Source: Salvelinus alpinus (taxonomy: Eukaryota > Chordata > Actinopteri > Salmoniformes > Salmonidae). Taken from it: 64,000 bases of DNA. The notes under the pieces are model-generated. The model was not told the DNA's origin, searched no databases, and was given only the letters and a program-made list of their open reading frames with translations. The position numbers were made by a program, and so were the translations under genes. This document shows, one piece after another, positions 20,986 through 52,944 of the stretch. Every line of letters begins with the position of its first letter. Positions within the stretch are counted from its first letter, which is position 1. The stretch spans positions 971,501 through 1,035,500 of the forward strand of contig NC_092110.1 in assembly GCF_045679555.1 (NCBI RefSeq), written 5' to 3'.

Positions 20986-22059
20986 GGGAGTCATCCGTTG
21001 ATGATTGTCTGACACTATATGCACAAACGGTCCGTCTTTTGACGGACAAACCCATCTGAGAGTAGTTGACTTGAGTTGTGCTTTTGAAGGAACAAAAACA
21101 GACAATGACGTATGTGTTCATGTGTCTGAATGTGGCCATAGCCTAGGGATATTTTCTTCTTCGTTATCACTGGTATTACACTTATATTATCTGTGTATAG
21201 TCCGGCTATTTGATTAAGGGAATGTTTGGAATGAATTTAAGCCCAAATATCTGACTTGATTACATGATTATATCTTGAAAATATAGTATGACTTATTGAG
21301 ACGAATGCTGCCTCTTAGTCCACACATTCTCCTTCATATAGTATCTATTGACTGTGTATTGGATATAGATAACATGTCCTGAGAAAATGACCCAGTATGC
21401 TATGGAAATATACCATGGGAGTCATAGCCTTATCTCAAGCATGTACAGTATATTTGACTGACTGTTGTGTGTATATGATTTCCTTGAGCTGCTGTACACC
21501 CTCTCTTCCCCTCGTTTACTGATGTGCTTCCCTGACTTCAACAGATGTGCTGATGATACACCCAGTAACATTGTTAAATAAGTGTGCGTGTGTGTAAAGA
21601 TTAAAGATAAACAGGATATCTGTCAGCATCCCACCCATCCTGTCCCAGCCACACACAGATTCCATCCCCCCCCCTTTCCCCCCCTGCAAAACAGGGTCAC
21701 ACAACCTTTGCCCTGTGCCCCTTAAAATGTCCTTTTGGAACCTACAGTATGAGTAAAGGTGATCCGTGACGAAAATAATTGCTTTCGGATCTTGTGTAGC
21801 TTTCAGGCCTTTATGTTCACTTTGCCTTACTACTGAGCTAGTAGGAAATTAACTATGTGAAAAAGGTGTTCTTTGATGTCCCTCTGGCAGCCAGTCAGTC
21901 AGTATCCCTTACGGATAAAGCTTGCTAGGAGAACTAAAGGGATTAATCCCAAAGGGCATCACTTACAAGAGTATCACACTGCCGTCTGCCACCAGATCCT
22001 GTGTTTTCATGAACTATCTCACTTGTCAAATAGAAAAACCACTCAGGTCTTTTCCAGAC
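20986..22059. other. Gene-less stretch, no recognised element
   Basis: It contains low-complexity runs (C-rich at about 21665-21685), a small hairpin GTCCGTCTTTTGACGGAC near 21030, and short frames without motifs. Nothing here is assignable to an exon or transposon family. Confidence 0.4.
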
Positions 22060-22535
22060 TGTCACGCCCTGATCTGTTTCATCTGTCCTTGTGCTTGTCT
22101 CCAGGAGTCGCCCTCCAGGTGTCGCCCGTCTTCCCAATTTTTCCCCTGTGTATTTACACCTGTGTTCTCTGTCTGTTTGTTGCCAGTTCGTCTTGTTCGT
22201 TCAAGCTTACCAGCGTTTTCCCTATCAGCTCATATCGTTTCCCAGCCTCTCTTTGCTAGTCCTCCCAGTTTTGACCTTTGCCTGTCCTGACCCTGTACCC
22301 GCCCGCCTGACCTCTCTGCCTGACCATGAGCTTGCCGTCCAGTACCTTTGCTCCACCTCTGGATTACTGAACCGTGCCTGTCCCTGACCCTGAGTCCACC
22401 TGCCGTCCTGTACCTTTGCCTTAACCTGGATTTCCGACCCCTGCCTGCCTTGACCTGTCTTTGCCTGCCCCTGTTGCTACAATAAACAGTACTACTTCGA
22501 CAGTCTGCATCTGGGTCTTACCTTGATTCCTGATA
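22060..22535 (+). mobile_element. Solo LTR, family A
   Basis: It runs from TGTCACGCCCTGATCTGTTT to CTGATA at 22535, with AATAAA at about 22482. Flanks CAGAC (22055-22059) and TAGAC (22536-22540) agree at four of five positions, a slightly decayed 5-bp duplication. Confidence 0.7.
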
Positions 22536-23029
22536 TAGACCAGCAGCTCAGGCCCTTCCAGGTTTTCTCAATCCAACCGGAGGAGACAATCCGGCATCGG
22601 AACGGCAGGTTTTGGAGGTCAAAACCTGAGCTCATTACACAGATAAAGGACAGCGGAAATCTAATGAAGAAGAAGAAAGGAAAACTGGGGAAAACATGGA
22701 TAAAGTTGTATTCCCTGGAGTCGGTGAGAGGAAAGGCAGTAGGTGTTCCTCCTTCCATCTCTCTGTCCAGACATCCAGAACTTGACGAAGTCCCGTCCCA
22801 GCTCGACGCAGGAGAAACGAAAGGTACTTTGTTCATCATAAATTAGACATCTGTGTCTGTTGATGGACAGCTGTGAGGTGTTATTCTTTCCATTAATTCA
22901 TAGGGAGATCTCCAATGACTCTCTCTTTTTGGCTTGCAGACTGGAAAATGGCAAGCGCTACACTGTTTCTTTCTCAGCCTTCACAGCACGGGCCGAGAGA
23001 GACGCAAATGCCATGTTTATTCGTGTGCA
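22525..23029 (+). other. Exon-like open frames of unknown nature
   Basis: A 107-codon frame (22523-22846) includes FQVFSIQPEETIRHRNGRFW. About 100 bp further on, a polypyrimidine/CAG acceptor-like site near 22938 is followed by LENGKRYTVSFSAFTARAER and then RDANAMFIRVQE before a stop near 23029. The second piece reads like real coding sequence. I cannot identify a family, and no further exons were found. It could be a processed or decayed gene fragment, or chance. Confidence 0.25.
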
Positions 23030-23199
23030 GGAATAAAAATGTATCAAACATTTTGACTTAAGTTCCAAATGGCCTAATAAGTCAAATGGTAAATTCTTCC
23101 AGATACTTGATTCCGTACGATATACTGTATTTAATAAATCACAGCATTTGGATCGCTGCCATTTAAGAAATATTAATTTAACTTTTACTTGGTATTCAT

Positions 23200-25020
23200 C
23201 CCGGATCCGGGAGCACCCCCCACAGTAAAAAAGCTGACTAGCATAGCCTAGCATAGCGTCACAAGTAAATACAAGCATCTAAATATCATTAAATCACAAG
23301 TCCAAGACACCAGATGAAAGATACAGATCTTGTGAATCCAGCCATCATTTCTGATTTTTAAAATGTTTTAGAGGGAAGACACAATATGTAAATCTATTAG
23401 CTAACCACGTTAGCAAAAGACACCACTTTTTTAACTCCAACAGTTTTTTACTCCATCAGTAGCTATCACTAATTTGACTAAATAAAGATATATATAGCCA
23501 CTAACCAAGAAACAACTTCATAAGATGACAGTCTGATAACATATTTATGGTATAGGATATGTTTTTTTAGAAAAATTTGCATTTTTCAGGTATAAATCAC
23601 AGTTGTACATTGCAGCTGCAATCTGAAATAGCGTTGGAAGCAGCCGGAATAATTACAGAGACCGACGTCAATTACCAAAATACTCATCCTAAAACATTTC
23701 TGAAAAATACACAGCCTACAGCAATCGAAAGACACAGATCTTGTGAATCCAGACAATATTTCAGATTTTCTAAGTGTTTTACAGCGAAAACACAATATAT
23801 CGTTATATTAGCATACCACATGAGCTAACATCACACCAGCATTAAATCAAGGCAAAGGGGGCGATAACGTTATCGCCACCAAAATATATTAATTTTTTCA
23901 CTAACCTTCTCAGAATTCTTCAGATGACAGTCCTGTAACATCATATTACACAATGCATATAGAGTTTGTTCGAAAATGTGCATATTTAGCATCACAAGTC
24001 GTGGTTATGCAATGTAATCTGTCAAAACATGGCATGCATTCGGGCCGGCGCCATCTTGGAAAGGCACCTATGTTTACGATTATTTATCGATTAGATTGAC
24101 AAAAAAAATACAGGTTGGACAGCTAATGAAAGATGCATTGGTTATTAATGCAACCGCTGATTTAGATCTTTAAAATTTACGTTACTAGACATACATTGTG
24201 AGTTACAGCCAGACTAGTGCCGCAAAAAATGGCTGACAACTGCGTTTACATTTTTCCACATAAATACGGAATAAAATCATAAATAACTCTTACTTTTGGA
24301 CGAGCTTCCATCAGTATCTTGGGCAATGTGTCCTTTGTCCAAAAGTATCGTTGCTTTGTTGTAAAACGACCTCCTCAACTTCAGAACTAGCAGCTAACGA
24401 TAGCTACACGGCACACACATGCCCAAATCCTCAAACGCAATACTAAGGAAATTCAGAAAAATAGCAATATACTCGCATAAACTGATATAAATCGGTTTCA
24501 AATAACTTCGTTATGATGTTTCTAACACCTATATCGAATTAAATCACAGACGGATATATCTTTGATCAATAACGAGAGCTTTTGAGCATGCGATTCTGAT
24601 GTCCTCCCTTGCGTCCTGGCGAGCGTCAAAAAGAAGGGTCATCTCACTCCATTCCCTTTTATAAACTCTGAGAAACACCTAGAGACACCATTCCACTTCT
24701 CATTGGTTACTGACATCCAGGGGAAGGCGGGTGCAGTTCATTTCGATCCATAGGACATACACAGAGCTTAAAACTGATCCGAGATCAGAGACTATTTTTC
24801 AGAGCTTCGCATGTCCTGTCATGAGTTTCGCTGTAGAAAGAGTTCTGGTTCACCCACAGACATAATTCAAACGGTTTTAGAAACTAGAGATTGTTTTCTA
24901 TCCAATAGTAATAATAATATGCATATTGTACGAGCAAGAATTGAGTATGAGGCAGTTTAATTTGGAGACGATATTTTCCAAAGTGGAAACAGCACCCCCT
25001 GTATTGAGAAAAGGCTAAGC
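23200..25020. repeat. Large interspersed repeat with internal ~411-bp tandem structure
   Basis: Two diverged copies of a block containing CAGATCTTGTGAATCCAG begin at 23324 and 23735, an offset of 411 bp. Both are followed by a similar ACACAATAT...TATTAGC segment. The unit is non-coding and AT-rich. I recognise it as a common salmonid interspersed repeat but cannot assign it to a superfamily, and the outer boundaries are approximate. Confidence 0.5.
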
Positions 25021-25384
25021 AATCACACGAGAGCAAAGAACCGAGAGGTCTGCTCAAACTAGACAGATGACATCACAACACATGACATCGTCACCTTTCT
25101 CACTCCTTTCCCACTAGATTAGAGTCATAGCCCTCTGAGCAGCGAGTGAATCCGAAACTCCTATGGAGAGGGCAGGGCTGTGTAAAATGTAATATCTTTA
25201 TTTGAACCACATGTGTCGCCAAATCACACATTCAAGGTAACAGGTTGGAAAAGAAGACCTTAAATACCTAGCATTGCTTTCATTGGCATGTGGTATAACC
25301 AGTTATTGATGACTTACTTCATAGATTGAGTAAACCGATTCCTTTAGCAATAACAGGCACAGAGGTCAGATAGGAGCAAGCACT

Positions 25385-25440
25385 TTGTGACATCGGCTGA
25401 AGTAAAAAGGGCTTTATAAATACATTTGATTGATTGATTG
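25385..25440 (+). mobile_element. LINE 3' tail with TGAT microsatellite
   Basis: GGGCTTTATAAATACATTTG followed by ATTGATTGATTG is the 3' end typical of a fish LINE. The body upstream is not recognisable. Confidence 0.5.
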
Positions 25441-25559
25441 AAGTGGATAAATACTCAAAGGCACAGGGAAGCAATATTGCAACTTCTCAACTAAATACAG
25501 CGTCTTCCAATAGTGATATTTTTTTTTTAAACTCCATGTATTTGATTGTAATGGTGTAC

Positions 25560-27060
25560 ATCTCTGCGAAACATGTTGGTATCCATTGATCCAGTTCTGG
25601 GTTCAAATACTATTTCAAATGTCTCAATTACTTTCACATACATTTCGAAGTAAGTATTCAGATATGTTTTATTTGAAAAGACAAGTAGTTGAATATTGGA
25701 AGGTATTTGGAAATACACTTGGAAAGTACTGGCATGTATTTGAAAATTCTCAAATACACTGGCTGTGTCTGAATACCCATACTAGCGTACTACATACTTA
25801 AACTGCATACTATTTAGCACGTACCGTTTAGTAAAAAGTATGCCACGGCCGCAACGCAGTAGCGGCTCCTGACTGGCTGAGAAGGTGGGGCGGGGCCAAA
25901 TGAGGGTGGATTTTTTTCAATAGACGTATCGCATTACAAGCCTGATAATAGCTTATTTCCAATTGTATTAATTTCTCTAAACTCTGAATAAAATAGGAAT
26001 GGAGTTATAGGCCTACTCAGGCTATCACATTCGACCTATATCGTAGCCCATATCACCCATCTATCCTATTTAAAAAAGACTGAAGACAGAAATAGATCAT
26101 TTGGTTCCATTTCAACATATTTAGTAGTGAAACCAAAGTGCTGTAACATATATAAATTAAATCAAATAGCCTAGTACACACACCAAAACTCTTCAGATGT
26201 TCAAATCAAAAGACTATTGCACAGAAAAATGTGGACAGTCGGGTGCATCGCAAATTCTGAACCGCTGGACAGCAACATAATAAACTAAAACACTGATCAT
26301 TGGGAACGAGATAAGAATGACTGCAAAGGCTTGACCCATAAAATAAATAATAAAATCGGTAACCTAGTCTACAAAACTAAAACAATCCATATGTTGAAAT
26401 CAAAAGGACAGATTAACATGACATCAATAACGCAGCCACATCCCGAGTCCCCGGTGCCCAGACATTCAGAGATCAAAAGATGGTTTAGTATTTACTTTAA
26501 AAGCGCTGACGAAGGCCAAGAGAATAAGAAACCCTTTCGAATACGAAAACAGAAATCTACAAAAAAAAAAATCATTTGAACACCACCGCAGAAGCTTCGC
26601 TATTCTGCATCTGCCCAATTAAGTAGTCTAGTTTTGTTATTTGGCTACTTGAAGGGAACGAGGGCCTATCACTCGCAACCCACCTCTTCCAATGCATTGT
26701 GGAAAAGTGTGCATCGAATTCTACTAGATGAAGAGACAAAATGAGTATAACATCCTGGCATTTAAACAATACTTGATTTTCGAAATGTCGCATAATATTA
26801 AACTTTTTTTTGCATACTCAAACGGCCTACAATTTAGGATGCAGGTATGGATATTCGGACACAGTCAGTGACTCAAATATATACTCTGATGCATTTAACC
26901 CAGGTATTTGAAAATAGTATTTGAAAGTTCTTTCAAATAGTAGGCTATTTTTTGGAAATTATTTGAAAATACCTTCAAATACTTCCAATAGAAGTAGTTG
27001 ATTCAGGCCACATTATTAGAAAATACTCAAATACACAGATTTTTGATTTGATTTGAATCC
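25560..27060. mobile_element. Nested MITE-like elements (TTTGAAAATAC repeats around a TIR element)
   Basis: The outer element is rich in TTCAAATAC/GTATTTGAA motifs on both sides (25600-25760 and 26885-27050). Inside it, about 25762-26873, lies an element with near-identical inverted ends (CTGTGTCTGAATACCCATAC and its counterpart GTATGGATATTCGGACACAG). No transposase was recognised. The left and right outer parts appear to be one element split by the inner one. Confidence 0.5.
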
Positions 27061-28456
27061 AGGTCTGATTTGGTCATCTGTAAGCTGAATTTCCAAGTAA
27101 AGAACACATAAACATATGCTCCAATAGCCTACCAACCTAATGCACTGGTTAATAAAGTCCTGATGCTGTTCTGATATCGTTGCCTTCTACATCGCATCTG
27201 GTATGTGTAAGGTTGAAGTGAAATGGGTTGTCATTTGTTGAAAAAAACTTTTTCCCAAAATTCCAAGCTATTCCAAAAATCCTGGTTAGAAGATTCCTGG
27301 AATCAGGAGGGAACAAGAAGGACATCTGGTATCCTCCAACCAGGATTTCTGGAAAACCTGGGAATTTGGGGAAATGTTGCAGATTTTTGCAACCCTACTG
27401 ATGTAATAAAGGGGCTATAGCCCATTTGGTCCTACTGTACTGTGGTGTAAGGCAGCGTTTCCCTCTGGTTGAGGTAAATTCCTACTTGGTTGTGGCTTAA
27501 GGCTGGGGTTTGAGCTAGGAACATTCTTTCATTCATCTGGAGTATCACAGACATTTCGGAAGGCTTTAGGTAAGTGACGGACGGCACAGAAAACGCTTTG
27601 GAACCCGTCAGTATAAGGTACTGAAGCTTTAAAATAATATCCACACAGGCACACTTTGGATTCACTGGGCCAAAGGCATTACAGGGTATAAAGACCAGAA
27701 CACACATACAAGGAGATAGAAAAGTGCACAGTAATATAAAAACATTCACAAAATGTGTGAATTCATCTCAATAGAAAACAACTAGAGAAAATCAAGAAAT
27801 TAATTTCTCATTCCTGGTTATTAAGGTTAACTACTTAAGGTTAACCTCAGACCTTGACTGTGGGTCTGGCTCCATGGCAGGGAAACACTTTGCAGCAAAG
27901 GGGTACGTGGGATGTCAAGGAGACCTTATGGTCGGTATTGGTGCATGAAGGACTACTGTACTCCGAGCCCCATGCCTGGAGTGAGTAATAAGGAGACGGA
28001 GACTCCAATAAACATATAAAAATCCTGCAGTAGTACAAATTCGTTGTGAAAACACTTCTCCAAATGCTGGGCAAGCTAAACATCACTCAGTCTGCTGCTG
28101 CGCAGTCTACAGTATATCCTATGTTTTTTCAAGCAGTTCATCAGGTCTCAAACATCAGAGGGCCAGGAATGACACGCGGAGGAAAAAACTTTTCTGTCAT
28201 TGTGGTCGTCTCCTAGTTCTCTTTCATTCCCATGTTTCGCGAGTCGATATAAAGTCATTCTAACCTCATTCTCTGGACTGATCATTTTGCTTTCAAAAGC
28301 AGTTGTCAAATAAAACTGTGAGACTAAATTGCTCCGGAGGGGACCAACCCCAACCCCAACCCCTCTCTTCTTTCTCACTTTCCTAATTCCCTCCCTCCCT
28401 TCCTCTCCCTCTCTCGTGTTCCAGCTTGAGAGCCTAGGGGATGCTGTCCCGTTGGC
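27061..28456. other. Sequence 3' of emilin1 including its likely 3' UTR
   Basis: This is immediately downstream (minus strand) of the emilin1 stop codon. I see no clear AATAAA on the minus strand in the first kilobase, and no other gene. A short LINE or repeat element cannot be excluded. Confidence 0.35.
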
Positions 28457-47254
<18,798 letters not shown>

Positions 47255-49824
47255 CTACAGGGCGAGAGAAGGAGAAGGTTAGTTTGAGATTGATTCATGC
47301 ACATGCTGTACGCACATAAGCTTAGAGATCAGAGATGCCATACAAATCAAGGGAATACACTAAGTATTCAGAGCTGAGATGAGAAATGAGTGAAAGAGAG
47401 GGAGTGTACAGTTTAATCCTGTATAAGTTGGGTACCGGTAAGTGATTCATTGCTGGGAATACTCCAGTATCTCCAGTATGAGTAACTATCATGGTCTTGT
47501 CATGCGTAGGAACAAAAATATATGGCGAAGCAAATACAGTAGTGCACATTTGACTACGATCTCAAGTATTGGTTCCTCTAACAACAAATCAGGACTCCAA
47601 CAGAGAGCTGGCCTCATCTGTCTTAACTAACATGCAGTAGGGGCTTAGTAGAATTACAGCTATGTGCAGTAAAAATTGCACTAGATTTGACCAGTTTCCA
47701 TAGGGAATAGAGTGCCATTTGGGACTCAACCAGAGGGAGACAGCACTGAGCTGACTGCAGAGTGGCAGTAAGATTTAGGGCGGCTGGTCTGTCACTTTTT
47801 CCATATCAGCCCCAGGGCCACGGTTGATTTAGGGCTGGTCTTGTCTGGGGCCGCTATGGCCTGGTAAAAGACTAGGTTCTGCAGAGAAAGGAGCTGTGTA
47901 GCCAATGTGTAGTCAGTGTGCTGTAGTCGGGGTCCCTTGCAGAGCAAACCAAATCTCTGTGGTCACACAGCAGCTGGACTCTGGACGCTCAGTCACATGA
48001 ATCTGGCAGAGTTTAACACAGATAGAACACTGCATGGGATGTAACGCTGGGATAGAACAGTAGACTTGCAGGCACTAAAAAGTTGTGCTCTGATATTAGT
48101 TGTACAACATGATGCTTTATCATATCCTAGTGCTAGTTTGTTACAAAAACCTGTACCACTGTACTTTAGAAGAATGGTACAGAGCACTGAGACCGACCAC
48201 TGGCAGAGAACAGTAGGAATAAACTAGGAACTATTCCGAACAAAACACAAATGCTCAGGCATTCAATGATGGTACTGGGCCCATTCTAACCATTCCATTC
48301 CATTTCTTAATGTGGAACAGATAGACCAAACAGCAGGTTGGCGTTTATTGTAATGAGTCTTTTCCTGGAGGCAGAACTGAGCAATTTCCCCTTGGATAGT
48401 CCAGCTGCAAAGTCAAAATGAGCTATATTGTTAGGGTTAGGCATTAGGGTTAGCGTTGTGGTTAAGGTTAGGGTTAAGTTTAAAATTAGATTTTATGACT
48501 TTGTGGCTGTGCCAGCTAGTGACCCTTCTGCAGAGCTTCCTCCAGAACCAGATCCATGACGAAAAAGAACAGAACACCAGACCAAATTCAGACCATTAAC
48601 TCCCTCCTGGAAAAACAGGTTTGGTTTTAGTCTGCCAGGCAAGATCAACAAACAGACCACACTGTGTGGGAGAGGAGAGGAAAGGGGAGAGGAGATGATC
48701 AGCTGTCTGACTGTCACTGGCCTGACACAGTGATCCTCCATCAGACTATAGGCTGTGGTCTGTCTGCCACTGAGGCTTTACATTCTGCATTCATCATCAT
48801 TGCATCACTTTTCAAACGCTTGGATTTAAGACACATGGGAAAGACACAGTATGCATGCAATGCATTTCTTAGCATACCAAACTAACCAGGCCAGGCATTT
48901 TGTATTACTCATATTCTCAAGCTTGAGCTTACTACTTTCTAGTGCCAGCGAGAAGCCCGGTTTCTCCCCACATCTGACATCTGTCCTGTGTTTGAGCAGA
49001 TAAGCCAGTGTGCAGCTTTATAGGGACAAACACAGAGGGTTCTAACTAGCCTAACCATCCGGCATGGCTCTTGATTCAGATTTCTTCGAGCAGCAACGTT
49101 CCTCCATGATGCGCTTTTGGCACTGGGACAAAGGCTTTGGTGTGTCGATGTTGCAAGCATCATTTGGAAATGATAACACATGGCAATAATGTAATCTCTT
49201 CCCAAAACCGCCCCTTCCTCTCTTTCTATTTTTTCCCCCTGCTTCTCTTTCTCAGTACGGCATGCGCTCACTCCGCTGATCGCAAAAAATGTCCTCCCAC
49301 TTGCCGTTTGCTGCCTTACACCCAAGGCTATAAATTCCTACCGCCAGCGGGCGAATGGAGTTTGCCGTTCAAGATGTGATTTCCATCTCTGGCGGGTAGC
49401 CCCTACTCATAGGACCACTAGAAACCCTTGGCAGGCCACTTTTGCGTCTCGAGCATTTTGCCTCCACTAGCCAAGCCATCAAGCCATCTAGCCATGAGCT
49501 AATTTGAAAGACAATAGCAAGGAATTTCTCTAATCTCAAATTCGGCCTGACACCTTCCAGCTAACCACAGCCAGCCTGAGGATGCAAACTGTTTTTGTTG
49601 TTTCTATAAATACCTTACATTTGTTGTGATTTTAATTTGATTAGACTTATTTGCCAATTTAATAAGACAATACAGCCACACATGTGGGCATAATGCATTT
49701 ACAATCATTGAGGATGACACACAAAAGTGATACACCTAATCATTTACAGTTTAAGTAGATCAATTATTATTGATTATGGCCAAAAATAGTCTCCATTTTT
49801 GCCATTGATTTAATACACTATATA
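47255..49824. other. Upstream intron sequence of emilin1; no exon recognised
   Basis: I looked on the minus strand for a signal-peptide exon ending in a donor compatible with the EMI exon and found none. A run of GTTAGGGTTA-like units lies at about 48430-48480. The rest is unremarkable. Confidence 0.4.
48430..48480 (+). repeat. GTTAGGGTTA-like degenerate telomeric-type repeat
   Basis: Imperfect copies of TTAGGG (AGGGTTAGGCATTAGGGTTA, GGTTAAGGTTAGGGTTAAG). It is a short interstitial array. Confidence 0.6.
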
Positions 49825-51393
49825 CACTGCTCAAAAAAGTAAAGGGAACACTTAAACAACACAATGTAACTCCAAGTCAATCACACTTCTGTGAAATCAA
49901 ACTGTCCACTTAGGAAGCAACACTGATTGACAATAAATTTCACATGCTGTTGTGCAAATGGAATAGACAAAAGGTGGAAATTATAGGCAATTAGCAAGAC
50001 ACCCCCAATAAAGGAGTGATTCTGCAGGTGGTGACCACAGACCACTTCTCAGTTCCTATGCTTCCTGGCTGATGTTTTGGTCACTTTTGAATGCTGGCGG
50101 TGCTCTCACTCTAGTGGTAGCATGAGACGGAGTCTACAACCCACACAAGTGGCTCAGGTAGTGCAGCTCATGCAGGATGGCACATCAATGCGAGCTGTGG
50201 CAAGAAGGTTTGCTGTGTCTGTCAGCGTAGTGTCCAGAGCATGGAGGCGCTACCAGGAGACAGGCCAGTACATCAGGAGATGTGGAGGAGTCCGTAGGAG
50301 GGCAACAACCCAGCAGCAGGACCGCTACCTCCGCCTTTGTGCAAGGAGGGGCACTGCCAGAGCCCTGCAAAAGGACCTCCAGCAGGCCACAAATGTGCAT
50401 GTGTCAGCATATGGTCTCACAAGGGCTCTGAGGATCTCATCTCGGTACCTAATGGCAGTCAGGCTACCTCTGGCGAGCACATGGAGGGCTGTGCGGCCCC
50501 ACAAAGAAATGCCACCCCACACCATGACTGACCCACCGCCAAACCAGTCATGCTGGAGGATGTTGCAGGCAGCAGAACGTTCTCCACGGCGTCTCCAGAC
50601 TCTGTCAAGTCTGTCACATGTGCTCATGTGCTCAGTGTGAACCTGTTTCATCTGTGAAGAGCACAGCGCGCCAGTGGCGAATTTGCCACTCTTGGTGTTC
50701 TCTGGCAAATGCCAAACGTCCTGCACGGTGTTGGGCTGTAAGCACAACCCCCACCTGTGGACGTCGGGCCCTCATACCACCCTCATGGAGTCTGTTTCTG
50801 ACCGTTTGAGCAGACACATGCACATTTGTGGCCTGCTGGAGGTCATTTTGCAGGGCTCTGGCAGTGCCCCTCCTTGCACAAAGGCGGAGGTAGCGGTCCT
50901 GCTGCTGGGTTGTTGCCCTCCTACGGACTCCTCCACGTCTCCTGATGTACTGGCCTGTCTCCTGGTAGCGCCTCCATGCTCTGGACACTACGCTGACAGA
51001 CACAGCAGACCTTCTTGCCACAGCTCGCATTGATGTGCCATCCTGCATGAGCTGCACTACCTGAGCCACTTGTGTGGGTTGTAGACTCCGTCTCATGCTA
51101 CCACTAGAGTGAGAGCACCGCCAGCATTCAAAAGTGACCAAAACATCAGCCAGGAAGCATAGGAACTGAGAAGTGGTCTGTGGTCACCACCTGCAGAATC
51201 ACTCCTTTATTGGGGGTGTCTTGCTAATTGCCTATAATTTCCACCTTTTGTCTATTCCATTTGCACAACAGCATGTGAAATTTATTGTCAATCAGTGTTG
51301 CTTCCTAAGTGGACAGTTTGATTTCACAGAAGTGTGATTGACTTGGAGTTACATTGTGTTGTTTAAGTGTTCCCTTTATTTTTTTGAGCAGTG
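49825..51393. mobile_element. Fold-back Tc1 with duplicated, inverted 5' arm
   Basis: Both ends read CACTGCTCAAAAAA... inward and are flanked by TA (49823-49824; 51394-51395). The left arm (49825-50405) and right arm (50812-51393) are inverted copies of the same ~580 bp: the 5' terminal repeat plus the N-terminal ~110 transposase codons (from 50077 on + and from 51141 on -). The unique centre (50406-50811) continues only the right-hand gene to [15 protein letters not shown]. The second Asp, the Glu and the true 3' end are absent. It cannot encode a full transposase, but it has two identical 5' termini and so could be mobilised in trans. Confidence 0.88.
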
Positions 51394-51649
51394 TATTTGA
51401 GGCAATACAAATGGTTCCTTTCTAGCAATAAATGCCACTCCCTAAACCGTACAGTAGGAGGCGTCAGCTCTTAAACGCCACAGAAGAAGCCGAAAAGCCT
51501 CAACAGGAAGTTATCTTTGTCCATCGAGTTTTCAAACCTGTCTTTGATACAGATAGTAGCCAGTAGCTTTTTTGAGAGAATTTTTTTCGCAGGCTTTTGA
51601 AAGCCTGTTTAATTTGTTTTACTTATCACCACTGAACGTTTTGATATAC
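51394..51649. other. Short unassigned spacer
   Basis: No motif is recognised between the fold-back Tc1 and the L1 fragment. Confidence 0.35.
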
Positions 51650-52560
51650 CGAACAAAGCAGCACTCATTCAGTCGATATACACTGAGTATACAAACCATG
51701 AAGAACACCTGCAATGTCTCATTGAAGATCTAGATAACTTTTCTGTACTCTCTGGACTAAAACCTAATTATGATAAGTGTACAATATTACGTATTGGATC
51801 CTTAAAAAATTACTTACATTACCTTGCAGTTTACCTATAAAATGGGCTGATGGTGAAGTAGACATACTCGGTATTCATATCACAAAAGATATAAATAAGC
51901 TGTCCACAATGAATTTTAATAGAACATTTGTAAAAATAGACAAGATCCTGCAACCATGGAGAGGTAAATACCTGTCTATTTATGGAAAAAATTGCCCTGA
52001 TTAACTCCCTAGTCATATCTCAGTTTACCCACTTACTTATGGCGCTGCCTACTCCTGATGATTCGTTTTTCAAATCATATGAGCAAACAATATTTTGCTT
52101 TATCTGGGACGCTAAACCAGACAAAATAAAACGTGCCTATCTATATAATGAATATGAATTGGGTGGGTTGAGATTATTAAATATAAAAGCACTAAACCTC
52201 TCTCTAAAAGGTTCACTCATTCAAAAGTTTTATTTGAACCCTAAATGGTTCTAAAGTAGATTACTAAGAAAAGCTCATCCATTGTTTAAAAATGGCCTTT
52301 TCGCCTTTGTGCAGATTGCCATGTCTCATTTTTGATTAATTGAAAATGATACTTTTTTCAAAGTATCTCTCTTTTTCAAACAAGCATTGCAGAGCTGGCT
52401 ACAATTTCAATTTCTTCCCCCCTGAAAAGATAGAACAAATATTATGGCTGAACTCAAATGTGCTGGTTGATAAAATACCTGTATTTATGGGAAAGATGTT
52501 TGAAAAGGGTATTTTGTTCTAAAATGATATTGTAAATTGGAATGGTAGAGTTATGTCCTT
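51650..52560 (+). mobile_element. L1-type LINE ORF2 fragment
   Basis: The + strand reads LIEDLDNFSVLSGLKPNYDK and then, after a frameshift, ALINSLVISQFTHLLMALPT, FFKSYEQTIFCFIWDAKPDK and ELGGLRLLNIKALNLSLKGS. This is the post-RT region typical of fish L1 ORF2 (GLxxNxxK, then FxWxxKPxxI...GGLxxxN). There are several stops. Confidence 0.75.
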
Positions 52561-52682
52561 CATGGAGCGGGTTCAACACCTTGTAGAGCCAATGTCCCGG
52601 CGAATTGAGACTGTTCTGAGGGCAAAAGGGGGTGCAACTCAATATTAGGAAGGTGTTCCTAATGTTGGATATGCTCAGTGTA
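52561..52682. mobile_element. Tc1-like terminus remnant
   Basis: GGTGCAACTCAATATTAGGA and AGGTGTTCCTAATGTTGG repeat, in reverse, the terminus found at 60745-60800. No transposase is present. Confidence 0.55.
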
Positions 52683-52944
52683 GATAGATGGAGCACCAAG
52701 AGAAAGAGTGAGACACTACAACGGGCCAACAGTGCCAAGTTTGGGCCGCAATCATGAAGGTAGCTCAGAACATAGCTGTTACCAACTTGAATGTAAATAC
52801 TTCTGTTGCCAGAAGATACCGACCCTACCGTTAAAATGTTTACACTGAGCTGCACTGGGGTCGGAACGCAATCATGCTTACATTAAGACACTGTGGCGCC
52901 GGCAAGAGATATGCACCGGCAAGAGATATGGGTCGGAAAACGTA

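Noticed and set aside
48939..49325. 128-codon minus-strand frame as a candidate emilin1 first exon
   Set aside because: There is no signal-peptide-like hydrophobic core at its start and no donor in a phase that joins the EMI exon.
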